In this document: positions 24,393 through 33,014 of the stretch, in pieces
Position numbering within the stretch: the stretch's first letter is position 1
Layout: each line of letters begins with the position of its first letter
Assembly: GCF_001485475.2 (NCBI RefSeq)
Contig: NZ_DF977003.1
Span: 62,001 to 126,000, forward strand
Origin: Tepidanaerobacter syntrophicus
GTDB lineage: Bacteria > Bacillota > Thermosediminibacteria > Thermosediminibacterales > Tepidanaerobacteraceae
Length of the DNA: 64,000 nt
Direction of reading: 5' to 3'
Position numbers and translations under genes: made by a program
The notes under the pieces: model-generated
Database searches by the model: none
What the model was told of the DNA's origin: nothing
The model's input: only the letters and a program-made list of their open reading frames with translations

Positions 24393-25817
24393 ATGAAATA
24401 TGAAAGCGTAATAGGTCTTGAGGTGCATGTTGAACTTTTTACAAAAACAAAAATATTTTGTGGATGCAGCACTGAATTTGCAGCAGATCCAAATACCCAC
24501 TGCTGTCCCATTTGCCTTGGGATGCCCGGAGCACTTCCACTTATGAATAAAAGCGTTGTTGAGTTTGCGACTAAAGCAGGACTTGCGTTAAATTGCCAGA
24601 TAGCAGATTTTTCCAGGTTTGACAGGAAAAACTACTTTTATCCTGACCTTCCAAAAGCCTACCAGATATCTCAGTTCTACATACCTCTTGCGCGAAACGG
24701 CTATGTAGAAATTGAGCCTAATGGCCAAAAAAAGCGAGTCGGCATAAGAATAATGCACATGGAAGAAGACGCAGGCAAACTGGTTCATGAAGAAGGCGGA
24801 TCTTATTCCCATTTAGATTTAAACAGAGCAGGAATGCCTCTAATAGAAATAGTATCAGAACCTGATATGCGTTCTGCAGAAGAAGCATGGCTTTATTTAA
24901 ACAATTTAAGGACTATACTTCAATATATAGAAGTTTCAGACTGCAAAATCGAAGAAGGTTCCATGAGATGCGATATTAATATTTCTCTTAGACCTGAAGG
25001 CTCAGAACAACTGGGAACAAGAGTTGAGGTGAAAAACTTAGGTTCACTGAGAGCTGTTAGGAGAGCTATTGAATTTGAAGAAAAACGCCAGAGAGATATT
25101 TTAGAAAACGGTGGTACAATCGATGGCGAAACCCGCCGATGGGACGAGGCGCAAGGAATCACGATTTTTATGCGTGGTAAGGGAAGCAATCGTTATTCTC
25201 CAGAGCCAAATCTTTCCCCAATTATTATCAGTGATGAATGGAAAGAAGATATACGAAACCATATTCCGGAACTTCCTAATGTAAAAAAGGAGCGGTTTAT
25301 TAAAGAATACGGCCTTCCGGAATACGATGCCTCTATAATTACTGCATCTAAAATCCTGGCGAATTTTTATGAGGAAACTGTAAAATATTATCATGATCCT
25401 AAAATAATCAGCAACTGGATAATGGTTGAATTAATGAACGTTTTGAATGAAACCGGCGAAGGAATAAAAGACCTGAAATTTACACCGAAACAACTTGCCG
25501 ATATGCTAATAATGATTGATAAGGGTATTATAAGCGGCAAAATAGCCAAAGATGTTTTTAGAGAGATGTTTAAAACAGGCAAAAACCCTGAAGAAATAGT
25601 AAAGGAAAAAAATCTTATACAGATTTCCGATGAGGCAGAACTTGAAAATATAGCAAAAAAGGTCATTGAAAACAACCCCAAATCTGTTGAGGATTACAAA
25701 AACGGAAAAGAAAAAGCAATGTCATTTCTTGTGGGCCAAATAATGAAAGAGACAAAAGGAAAAGCAAATCCCCAGATGGTAAACTCGATACTTACAAGAT
25801 TGCTTAAAGAAATTTAA
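24393..25817 (+). CDS. gatB: Aspartyl/glutamyl-tRNA amidotransferase subunit B
   Basis: 474 residues. The GatB catalytic domain opens with YESVIGLEVHVEL and has CPICLGMPGALP, RKNYFYPDLPKAYQISQ and HMEEDAGKL, including the metal-binding Cys and the His/Glu residues of the kinase-transamidase site. The C-terminal GatB/YqeY tail domain is at about 330-474. It binds the misacylated tRNA, activates the side chain with ATP and accepts ammonia from GatA. It is the last gene of the operon and is followed by a clear terminator. Confidence 0.95.
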   Translation: MKYESVIGLEVHVELFTKTKIFCGCSTEFAADPNTHCCPICLGMPGALPLMNKSVVEFATKAGLALNCQIADFSRFDRKNYFYPDLPKAYQISQFYIPLARNGYVEIEPNGQKKRVGIRIMHMEEDAGKLVHEEGGSYSHLDLNRAGMPLIEIVSEPDMRSAEEAWLYLNNLRTILQYIEVSDCKIEEGSMRCDINISLRPEGSEQLGTRVEVKNLGSLRAVRRAIEFEEKRQRDILENGGTIDGETRRWDEAQGITIFMRGKGSNRYSPEPNLSPIIISDEWKEDIRNHIPELPNVKKERFIKEYGLPEYDASIITASKILANFYEETVKYYHDPKIISNWIMVELMNVLNETGEGIKDLKFTPKQLADMLIMIDKGIISGKIAKDVFREMFKTGKNPEEIVKEKNLIQISDEAELENIAKKVIENNPKSVEDYKNGKEKAMSFLVGQIMKETKGKANPQMVNSILTRLLKEI

Positions 25818-25836
25818 TAAGCTCTAATAGTTTTTT

Positions 25837-25868
25837 AATAAGCTGCTTTAAAAAAGCAGCTTATTTTT
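25837..25868 (+). terminator. Rho-independent terminator of gatCAB
   Basis: A 12-bp stem (AATAAGCTGCTT with AAGCAGCTTATT) has a 5-base loop, followed by further T residues. Confidence 0.88.
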
Positions 25869-25876
25869 GCTGTAAC

Positions 25877-26579
25877 TAGAATACCACGGGCTATGCCCGT
25901 GGTATTCTAAAAAGCTTACAGCTATGAGTAGAAAAAACACCTCCATCTGATAAAATAAAGCGGGTTTGCCAACAACAAAATTAAATCAAGAGAGGTAATA
26001 TCTGTTATGGATAATAATACTCTCACACATACAAAATGGAATTGCAAATATCATATAGTATTTGCACCAAAGTATAGAAGGCAAATAATCTACGGAAAAA
26101 TATTGAGGAAACTATGTGAATATAAAGGGGTAGAAATAATAGAAGCAAATGCCTGCCCCGATCATATACACATGTTAGTATCGATACCACCTAAGCTAAG
26201 CGTATCAAGCTTTATGGGATGCCTAAAAGGTAAAAGTTCATTGATGATATTCGACAGACATGCAAATTTAAAGTACAGATACGGTAACAGACAATTCTGG
26301 TGCAAAGGATATTATGTAAATACCGCTAGTAGAAATAAAAGGCGATAGAGGAATATATAAGAAATCAAATACAGTAAGACATAGCATCAGATCAAATAAG
26401 TTTAAAGGAATACATAGACCCGTTTAGGGGTGAGGCGGTAAACAAAAACAAGAAAAAATAACCCCTTTAGGGGTAGTTTGAAAAAATCATGCGGTTGGCA
26501 GATTATTCAATGAGCCTTAAGGCTCTGCCAGTAAATGTCCTTACAGGGCTAGAGCAAACCACCCGTTAAACGGGTGGTT
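25877..26579 (+). mobile_element. IS200/IS605-family insertion sequence, inactive copy
   Basis: The element is bounded by the subterminal hairpins expected of this family instead of terminal inverted repeats. The left one (25877-25909) has a 14-bp stem and a 5-base loop. The right one (26557-26579) has a 9-bp stem with loop TTAAA. Further small hairpins lie at 26459-26475 and 26512-26525. It carries only a tnpA gene, now broken, and no tnpB. It sits just after the gatB terminator and before the sigma-54 promoter of the catabolic island. Exact cleavage sites cannot be set by eye. Confidence 0.8.
26007..26461 (+). pseudogene. tnpA: IS200-type TnpA transposase, frameshifted
   Basis: The first 110 residues are a normal Y1 (HUH) transposase: WNCKYHIVFAPKYRRQIIYG, the HUH-type PDHIHMLV metal site and FWCKGYYVNTASRNK. 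The frame then breaks near 26340 and stops at 26346. The lost C-terminus continues one frame over as IEEYIRNQIQ, a stop at 26375, then DIASDQISLKEYIDPFRG. The catalytic Tyr helix (EEYIRNQ) lies beyond the frameshift, so this copy cannot make active TnpA. Confidence 0.85.
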
Positions 26580-26705
26580 ATGATCAAATAGATAATTTTT
26601 GGTGTTCTGTTTAAAAATAAAACATCTGTTGCATATTAGAACACTATATAAAAAATTTAATGCTTTAATTAGCAGAATACAAATATTTTGAAATTTTGCT
26701 TACAT

Positions 26706-26721
26706 TGGCATCATTTTTGCA
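26706..26721 (+). promoter_or_regulatory. Sigma-54 promoter upstream of the first SDR operon
   Basis: TGGCAT-N5-TTGCA has GG and GC separated by 10 bases, about 165 bp before the SDR start. A TGTTGCATAT sequence at 26627, similar to the TGTAGCA repeats near the second promoter, lies about 75 bp upstream and may be part of an enhancer. Confidence 0.82.
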
Positions 26722-26886
26722 TGCATAATTAATAAGTAGCAAAATAATTTTAACCAAAACTACATTATTAATCGACATTAGTGTCTAAAATACGATAGGT
26801 GGTTCAATTTTTTAATAAAGCCGGGACAGATTCTTTAATGACTATTGAGTTTTAAATTATCCAAAATAATAATAAGGGGGATAAAA

Positions 26887-27663
26887 ATGTTATTAAGTAA
26901 TAAGGTGATTATAATCACTGGAGGAGGCAGCGGTATGGGGAAAGCTGCATCTGAATTATTCGCAAAGGAAGGAGCAAAAGTTGTAATAGCAGATTACCAA
27001 GAAGTATACAAGAGACCAATAGGAAAGGAAGTAGCGGAAAACATACAAGAAAAAGGTTATGAAGCAAGATACATCGAAACAGACGTTTCTAAAGAAGATG
27101 AAGTTAAAAATCTTATAAATGAAGTAATAAATCTTTATGGAAGAATAGACGTTTTATATAACAATGCAAGCCATGGTTACTCTTCACCGTACACAATGGC
27201 TGATATCCTAAATACACCTCTGACTGACTGGTCAAAAATTTTAGAATTGAATTTAACTAGTATTTTTCTGTGCTGCAAGTATACTATTCCTCATATGCTT
27301 CAAAATGGAAAAGGCTCTATAATTAATTGCTCATCTATAAATGGACTTGTAGCTATGCCTGGAGCCGATGCTTATACAGCTGCGAAAGGAGGGGTTATTT
27401 CGCTTACCCGCGTTTTAGCATCTGACTATGGCCCGAAGAACATAAGAGTCAATTGCATATGTCCTGGAGCAATCAATACTCCAATGATTGCCGGAGCTAT
27501 AGCAAATCCAGAAGTGCAAAAATACTTTCAAACATCGACACCATTAGGTCGACTGGGAGAACCAGAAGAAGTTGCTAAACTTGCCCTATTTCTTGCATCT
27601 GATGATTCATCGTATTTGACAGGAGCTATAATACCGGTTGACGGTGGCTGGACAGCTCGATAA
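26887..27663 (+). CDS. SDR-family oxidoreductase (first of three)
   Basis: About 258 residues of the classical short-chain dehydrogenase type. The cofactor loop TGGGSGMGKA is at about 11-20, NNAS at about 91, and the catalytic Ser-Tyr-Lys is INCSS then YTAAK. An acidic residue after beta-2 (IADYQE) fits NAD(H) preference. Start 26887 is chosen because AAGGGGGAT lies just upstream; an in-frame ATG at 26845 has no RBS. It is first gene after a sigma-54 promoter and probably cotranscribed with the next SDR. Predicted to oxidise a secondary alcohol or reduce the ketone in the island's pathway. Confidence 0.85.
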   Translation: MLLSNKVIIITGGGSGMGKAASELFAKEGAKVVIADYQEVYKRPIGKEVAENIQEKGYEARYIETDVSKEDEVKNLINEVINLYGRIDVLYNNASHGYSSPYTMADILNTPLTDWSKILELNLTSIFLCCKYTIPHMLQNGKGSIINCSSINGLVAMPGADAYTAAKGGVISLTRVLASDYGPKNIRVNCICPGAINTPMIAGAIANPEVQKYFQTSTPLGRLGEPEEVAKLALFLASDDSSYLTGAIIPVDGGWTAR

Positions 27664-27731
27664 TGAATTACTATGTAGTATTTTATAGGTTTTGAGCTTT
27701 AAAACTAAATAAGATACAAGGAGAAAAGATC

Positions 27732-28574
27732 ATGTATAATATGAAAGGTAAAGTAGCATTAGTCACAGGGGCTGCTCGAGGTATAGGAAAAGCGTGCGCT
27801 CTACGACTTGCAAAAGAAGGGGTAGATGTTGCCGTATTAGATATTTGTTCAAAAATTAAGGAAAATCCTCAATGGGTGCCACCTAAACTTGAAGATCTTA
27901 AAGAAGTTGAGGGAGAAATAAAAAAATTAGGATGCAAATCTCTTGCGATTACTGCAGATGTAAGGAATACCAATCAAACTTTTAATGCTGTTGAACGAGT
28001 GGTTAAAGAATTTAGTAGATTAGATATTTTGGTAAATTGTGCCGGAGTTGGATTTCTCAATTTTTTAGATGATGTTGATGAAATTGCAGATTGGGACACC
28101 ACTATGGATGTAGATTTAAAAGGAACATTTTTTATGTGTAAAGCGGCTGCACCGATAATGAGACAACAAAAATATGGCAAAATCGTAAATATCGCTTCTA
28201 TTGCAGGTGTAACAGGTTCAGAAACCCTATTTCCATATTCAGCTGCAAAAGCAGGGGTAATTAATGCAACTCAAGGTCTTGCGAGAGCACTTGGACCTTA
28301 TGGAATAAATGTAAATGCGGTTAATCCCGGACTTGTCTGGACGCCAATGTGGCAAGTGACTGATAAATGGCTAGCAGAGCATATACCGCCATTCAAAGAT
28401 GAACTATATGTACCTAAGAAAGTATACGATGCTTCTGTTATGGCGTCAACGGCCCTTAAAAGGCCTACCACTACTGAACATATAGCAAATGTCGTGGCCT
28501 TCTTAGCTTCTGATGAAGCTAGTGAAATAACTGGCCAGAATATCAATGTTGATGGTGGAATTGAATACCACTAA
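27732..28574 (+). CDS. SDR-family oxidoreductase (second) with insertion after beta-2
   Basis: 280 residues. Cofactor loop TGAARGIGKA, NCAG, catalytic VNIASIAG and YSAAK. Between beta-2 and alpha-C it carries about 20 extra residues (ICSKIKENPQWVPPKLEDLK), a feature seen in some SDRs that bind cofactors tightly or use special acceptors; here that is only a hint. C-terminal substrate loop WQVTDKWLAEHIPPFKDE. AAGGAG precedes the ATG. It is the second gene of the sigma-54 operon, 68 bp after the first, and is followed by a hairpin terminator. Confidence 0.83.
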   Translation: MYNMKGKVALVTGAARGIGKACALRLAKEGVDVAVLDICSKIKENPQWVPPKLEDLKEVEGEIKKLGCKSLAITADVRNTNQTFNAVERVVKEFSRLDILVNCAGVGFLNFLDDVDEIADWDTTMDVDLKGTFFMCKAAAPIMRQQKYGKIVNIASIAGVTGSETLFPYSAAKAGVINATQGLARALGPYGINVNAVNPGLVWTPMWQVTDKWLAEHIPPFKDELYVPKKVYDASVMASTALKRPTTTEHIANVVAFLASDEASEITGQNINVDGGIEYH

Positions 28575-28610
28575 CAGTTTGTAAAAAAACCTCATAAAGG
28601 CAACCATATT

Positions 28611-28670
28611 ATATGTTCCTATAGAAAAACAGCTTAGACAAAAAGCTAGTTATCTTGGGAACATATTTTC
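28611..28670 (+). terminator. Hairpin terminator after the two SDR genes
   Basis: A 9-bp outer stem (ATATGTTCC with GGAACATAT) encloses a smaller AGCTT/AAGCT hairpin and is followed by TTTCTATTTT. The remaining gap to the activator (28671-28874) is AT-rich and shows no convincing promoter. Confidence 0.6.
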
Positions 28671-28874
28671 TATTTTAAATAACATTTATTATTGGGCTTC
28701 TTAAAGCGGTTAAATACAAACAATCAAAAAAATTGTATTCAATAATATAAATATAAAAATACAGTAACAAGCAGGAATATTTATAGAAATATAGAATTCT
28801 TAAATAATAGCTATTGATACTTATAATCTTTACTTAAAATATTTAATAATAATAGTAAATTTAGGAGGGAAAGT

Positions 28875-30857
28875 ATGGAACTGCTTCCAGATGAGCTTAA
28901 ACCTATTTGGAAGGATTTTATCAATGGGAGCGAAAAGAATATCAAGAAAGTGAGGACAGTGATAAGAGAATCTTGGTTGCGCTGCAAAAAAGCAGGAGTT
29001 AATCCATATCAAAAATTAGTAGAAAATATTATAAATACTGATAATTTAAAAAGTATAAAGCAAAAAAATAAATACTGGTTGGAAATTGCCAGGCCGGTTA
29101 TGCAAACGTTATATAACTTTGTAATGAGTTCAGGATTTATAATCAGTATTTCTGACAATAACGGTATTTTGTTAGAAATGATAGGAGACCCTGACATAGT
29201 CAAAGATATTGCAAATGGTAATTTTATACCTGGAGCTGATTGGAGCGAAATTAGTGCAGGAACTAATGGCATTGGGACGGTGCTTATTACAAATAAACCT
29301 TTACAAATTTTTAGTTTTGAGCATTATTGTATTTGCTCCCATAAATGGACTTGTTCTGCTGCTCCTATTCATGATCCTGACGGTCAAATAATCGGAGTAC
29401 TAGATATGACCGGACGTTATGAGAATGTGCACCCCCATACATTAGGAATGGTTGTGGCGGGAGCAGATGCAGTGGAACGTCAGATTACTATGCAAAAAAT
29501 ATGGCTGGAACGCAATCGCACTAATAGATTGTGCGAAGCTTTAATGGAATCCATTTCAGAGGGTATAATTGCTACAAATGCAGACGGCAAAATTATTCAT
29601 ATAAATCAAGTAGCAGCCCAAATATTAAAAGTTCAAGCCGAAAGTGAGATAGGAAAAGATATTAATGAAGTTTTTAAATGCAATGGAAAAGATTGCAAAA
29701 GCATCTTAAATAAAAATAAATACATTACCGATGAAGAAATCGATATAAGCAATGAACACAGTAACACAAAGGCAGTAGTGACAACGCGGCCTATTAGAGA
29801 TAATGAAGGACACCATGAAGGCAATGTTATGATAGTTAACAAAATATCTCGCGCGAGGCAATTAGCGCAGCGCATGAGCGGTGCTACAGCTAAAGTCACC
29901 TTTGAGGATTTATTGGGGAATTCTCCAAAATTTAAAGAGTGCTTACACATTGCTAATATAGCAGCTTCTAGCGATTCTACAGTGCTTCTTTTAGGAGAAA
30001 GCGGTACCGGGAAAGATGTTTTAGCACAAGCAATTCATAATGCCAGTTGTCGAGCAAAAGGTCCGTTTGTGGTGCTAAATTGCGGAGCAGTTCCAAAAGA
30101 TCTGATTGGTAGCGAACTTTTTGGATATGTCGAAGGAGCTTTTACAGGGGCAAGACGTGGTGGTAATCCAGGAAAGTTTGAACTCGCTGAAACTGGGACT
30201 ATTTTCTTAGATGAAATAGGGGATATGCCGCCTGAATTGCAGTCAAATTTATTAAGAGTAATTGAACAAAAGACTATAACCCGTATAGGAGGAAATTCCG
30301 TAATACCTGTAAATGTGAGGATTATTGCTGCTACGAATCGTGATTTAATAAAAGAAGTTAAACTTGGTAATTTTAGAGAAGATTTGTTTTTCAGATTAAA
30401 TGTTATAACCATAAATCTTGTTCCTTTAAGAGAACGCTTAGAAGATCTTGAACTACTTTTTTTGCATTTCTTAAAAAAGAAAGAAAAACAGATGGGAAAG
30501 AAAATATATGAAATTGATGAGAGAATATGGAATATTTTAAAGTGTCATTCATGGCCTGGAAATGTAAGAGAACTTCAAAATGTAGTGGAGAGAGCAATAA
30601 ATATGTGCGATGGTTCTAAGCTGAAACTAGAGCATTTACCTGCATATTTGAGTGAACAGACAAACACTTCTTTAAATAAAGAAAATAGTGAGCCCATAGC
30701 AATTTATGAAAAACAATTGATTATGAAACTTTTAAAAAATAAAAAGGGGAATATAAGCCAAGTAGCTAAAGAGTTGGGAGTTGCAAGATCGACACTATAT
30801 CGCAAAATGTCAAAATATGGTTTGATCGAAGAAAAAAAGGTGTATAGAGAATTGTAG
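28875..30857 (+). CDS. AcoR-like sigma-54-dependent activator
   Basis: 660 residues. About 60-200 is a GAF-type sensor (SEISAGTNGIGTVL, then HKWTCSAAPIHDPDG) as in AcoR/acetoin activators. About 215-320 is a PAS domain. About 345-575 is the AAA+ core with GESGTGKD, GAFTGA and TIFLDEIGDMP. About 610-655 is a Fis-type helix-turn-helix (GNISQVAKELGVARSTLYRK). AGGAGGGAA precedes the ATG. It lies between two sigma-54 promoters, one upstream of the SDR pair and one 118 bp after its stop, so it is the probable activator of the whole island. The inducer is unknown; the acetoin-dehydrogenase-like genes downstream agree with the AcoR type. Confidence 0.92.
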   Translation: MELLPDELKPIWKDFINGSEKNIKKVRTVIRESWLRCKKAGVNPYQKLVENIINTDNLKSIKQKNKYWLEIARPVMQTLYNFVMSSGFIISISDNNGILLEMIGDPDIVKDIANGNFIPGADWSEISAGTNGIGTVLITNKPLQIFSFEHYCICSHKWTCSAAPIHDPDGQIIGVLDMTGRYENVHPHTLGMVVAGADAVERQITMQKIWLERNRTNRLCEALMESISEGIIATNADGKIIHINQVAAQILKVQAESEIGKDINEVFKCNGKDCKSILNKNKYITDEEIDISNEHSNTKAVVTTRPIRDNEGHHEGNVMIVNKISRARQLAQRMSGATAKVTFEDLLGNSPKFKECLHIANIAASSDSTVLLLGESGTGKDVLAQAIHNASCRAKGPFVVLNCGAVPKDLIGSELFGYVEGAFTGARRGGNPGKFELAETGTIFLDEIGDMPPELQSNLLRVIEQKTITRIGGNSVIPVNVRIIAATNRDLIKEVKLGNFREDLFFRLNVITINLVPLRERLEDLELLFLHFLKKKEKQMGKKIYEIDERIWNILKCHSWPGNVRELQNVVERAINMCDGSKLKLEHLPAYLSEQTNTSLNKENSEPIAIYEKQLIMKLLKNKKGNISQVAKELGVARSTLYRKMSKYGLIEEKKVYREL

Positions 30858-30891
30858 CATATGTTGTGTAGCACAATAGAACAATGTAGCA
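30853..30891 (+). promoter_or_regulatory. Candidate enhancer: three TGTAGCA repeats
   Basis: TGTAGCA occurs at 30853-30859, 30867-30873 and 30885-30891, about 85-120 bp upstream of the sigma-54 promoter. The middle copy is within a TTGTG-TAG-CACAA palindrome (30864-30876). The first copy overlaps the activator stop codon. Distance and repetition fit activator binding sites. Confidence 0.5.
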
Positions 30892-30899
30892 ATTTAATA

Positions 30900-30967
30900 C
30901 ATGAATTATTAAGTTAAAATACGAGGAAAGTATATACTTTCCTCGTATTTTAACTTAATAATTCATG
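30900..30967. repeat. 68-bp perfect palindrome
   Basis: Every base from 30900 pairs with its partner up to 30967, giving 34-bp arms with no spacer, centred on GTATATAC. It lies between the activator stop and enhancer-like repeats on one side and the sigma-54 promoter 8 bp away on the other. As RNA it would form a very long hairpin; no T tail follows. It may be a terminator, a structural element or a binding site. Confidence 0.9.
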
Positions 30968-30974
30968 AGTTCAT

Positions 30975-30990
30975 TGGCACAAATTTTGCT
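30975..30990 (+). promoter_or_regulatory. Sigma-54 promoter of the main catabolic operon
   Basis: TGGCAC-N5-TTGCT, GG to GC spacing 10, lies 48 bp before the third SDR gene. It follows the 68-bp palindrome and the TGTAGCA repeats. Probably drives at least the genes from 31038 to 38841, which have only small gaps. Confidence 0.9.
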
Positions 30991-31037
30991 TATTAAAATT
31001 ATTAGACAAATACTAATAAGAAAAGGAAACGATAAAA

Positions 31038-31805
31038 ATGACATCAAAATTTAATTTGGAAAATAAAGTAGCCATAGTTACAGGTGGTAGTCGAGGGATT
31101 GGAAAAGCCATTTCGTTGGGATTAGCAGAAGCAGGAGCTGATGTAGTACCTGTTAGCCGGACAAAGGCAGCCGTTGACGAAGTGTGCAACCTAATAGAAA
31201 ACCTGGGAAGAAGAACTTTGTCAATAACTACCGATGTAAGTGATGAAAGTAGCGTTAAATTCATGATAGAAAAAGTAATTAAAACTTTTGATAAAATAGA
31301 TATATTAATAAACGGAGCAGGAATAAGCCCTATCTTAAAGAGTGCAGAAAAAACATCACTAGAGGAATGGAACCAAATTATAAATACTAATCTTACAGGA
31401 GTGTTTATATGTTCTAATGAAGTCGGAAAAATAATGATTGACAAGAATGTTAGCGGAACAATAATCAATATTGCTTCTGTGGGTGGGAAAGTAGGCCTTT
31501 TACGTCAAGCTGCTTATTGTGCTGCAAAAGGAGGAGTGATTCAACTTACAAAGGTGCTTGCACTAGATTGGGTTAAATATGGGATTAGAGTAAATGCTAT
31601 AGCACCCGGCTATGTGAAAACAGACTTGACAGCCGGAGTCATGAATTCAGAAAAAATATATAATGATTTAATATCAAAAACACCAATGAGTAGGTTTGGC
31701 GAACCTGAAGAAATAACTGGAGCAGCTATATATCTTGCGTCAGATGAAGCTTCTTATGTGACTGGTGAAGTCATTACTGTCGACGGAGGATATACAGTGT
31801 GGTGA
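31038..31805 (+). CDS. SDR-family oxidoreductase (third), FabG-like
   Basis: 255 residues, classical SDR. Cofactor loop TGGSRGIGKA (about 14-23), NGAG, catalytic INIASVGG and YCAAK, and end motif YVTGEVITVDGGYTVW. The residues after beta-2 (VSRTKAAVDE) include an Arg and could allow NADP(H). AAAAGGAAA is the RBS. First gene after the second sigma-54 promoter, with thiolase and 3-hydroxyacyl-CoA dehydrogenase following. It may oxidise a hydroxy substrate or hydroxyacyl-CoA in the pathway. Confidence 0.85.
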   Translation: MTSKFNLENKVAIVTGGSRGIGKAISLGLAEAGADVVPVSRTKAAVDEVCNLIENLGRRTLSITTDVSDESSVKFMIEKVIKTFDKIDILINGAGISPILKSAEKTSLEEWNQIINTNLTGVFICSNEVGKIMIDKNVSGTIINIASVGGKVGLLRQAAYCAAKGGVIQLTKVLALDWVKYGIRVNAIAPGYVKTDLTAGVMNSEKIYNDLISKTPMSRFGEPEEITGAAIYLASDEASYVTGEVITVDGGYTVW

Positions 31806-31821
31806 CATTAGGAGGCAAAAT

Positions 31822-33000
31822 ATGAGGGAAGCATATATATTAGAGGGCTTGAGAACACCAATTGGCAGATATGGCGGTAGCTTAAAAAGTTTTTCGGCGA
31901 CTGATCTGGGGAGCATAGTTATCAAAAACTTGCTTATAAAATCACAAATAGACCCAAAAAATGTAGAAGAAGTAATAATGGGTTGCACTTGTCAAAATGG
32001 TGAAAACGCATATGCTAGTCGCACTGCGGCTCTAAAAGCAGGACTACCAGTATCGTCGTCGGCTCTTACTGTAAATAGATTATGTGGTTCAGGGTTAGAC
32101 TCTATAAATATAGCTGCTCAAAAAGTAATTCTGGGAATAAATGAGCTATGCGTGGCAGGCGGCATGGAGAGCATGAGCAATGTACCATATTTGCTTTATG
32201 AAGCAAGATGGGGAGCACGACTTAACGATGTAATTTTAAAAGATGGTTTAATTGCAGTGCTCACTGACCCTATACTAGGGTATCATATGGGAGTTACAGC
32301 AGAAAACTTGGCAAAAGAGTATAGCATTGAACGAGAAGAACAAGATGCGACAGCATATGAAAGCCATATGAAAGCTTTAAAAGCTTTGAAAGATGGCTTT
32401 TTTAAAGATCAAATCATTCCGATAGAATTAAAGAATTACAATAAAAATTTAATCATTGGTGATGACGAGTGTCCAAGACCAGATACCAGCATAGAAACTC
32501 TTTCAAAACTTAAACCAGCTTTTGATAAAAACGGAACAGTAACGGCGGGAAATTCTTCTCCATTAAACGATGCCGCTGCAGCAGTTGTGATAGCAAGTGA
32601 GGAGCAAAGTATAAAATTAAATATAAAGCCAAAAGCTAAAATTAGAGGTTTTACAGTTGAAGGTGTTGAGCCATCGATGATGGGGCTGGGGCCCGTTAAA
32701 GCTACTCAAAAAGTCTTAAAACAAACAGGAATAAAACTTGATGATATTGATGTAATTGAATGTAATGAAGCTTTTGCAGCTCAATATTTAGCTTGTTCCA
32801 AAATTCTTAAATGGGATATGAATAAAGTTAATCCGAACGGGGGAGCAATAGCTTTAGGCCATCCGCTCGGGGCTACTGGCGGAATATTAATGGTGAAAGC
32901 TTTGTGGGAGCTAGAAAGGATTCAGAAGAAATTTGCCTTAATTACTATGTGTATAGGAGGAGGACAAGGCATTGCAACTTTGATAGAAAGGGTAATTTGA
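31822..33000 (+). CDS. Thiolase (acetyl-CoA C-acetyltransferase type)
   Basis: 392 residues. All catalytic motifs are present: nucleophile Cys at about 88 in NRLCGSG, CNEAFAAQ, GGAIALGHPLGATG with the active His, and CIGGGQG with the second Cys. It cleaves acetoacetyl-CoA or another 3-oxoacyl-CoA with CoA to give acetyl-CoA. Start 31822 is preceded by AGGAGGC; the in-frame ATG at 31765 lies inside the preceding SDR gene. With the dehydrogenase and crotonase downstream it completes a beta-oxidation spiral. Confidence 0.93.
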   Translation: MREAYILEGLRTPIGRYGGSLKSFSATDLGSIVIKNLLIKSQIDPKNVEEVIMGCTCQNGENAYASRTAALKAGLPVSSSALTVNRLCGSGLDSINIAAQKVILGINELCVAGGMESMSNVPYLLYEARWGARLNDVILKDGLIAVLTDPILGYHMGVTAENLAKEYSIEREEQDATAYESHMKALKALKDGFFKDQIIPIELKNYNKNLIIGDDECPRPDTSIETLSKLKPAFDKNGTVTAGNSSPLNDAAAAVVIASEEQSIKLNIKPKAKIRGFTVEGVEPSMMGLGPVKATQKVLKQTGIKLDDIDVIECNEAFAAQYLACSKILKWDMNKVNPNGGAIALGHPLGATGGILMVKALWELERIQKKFALITMCIGGGQGIATLIERVI

Positions 33001-33014
33001 AGGGAGATTAAAAA

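Noticed and set aside
30900-30967. Ordinary rho-independent terminator
   Set aside because: The stem is far longer than usual and no T run follows; kept as an unexplained palindrome.
31765-31821. N-terminal extension of thiolase
   Set aside because: It lies inside the SDR gene, and thiolases start at the MREAYILEG segment after a good RBS.
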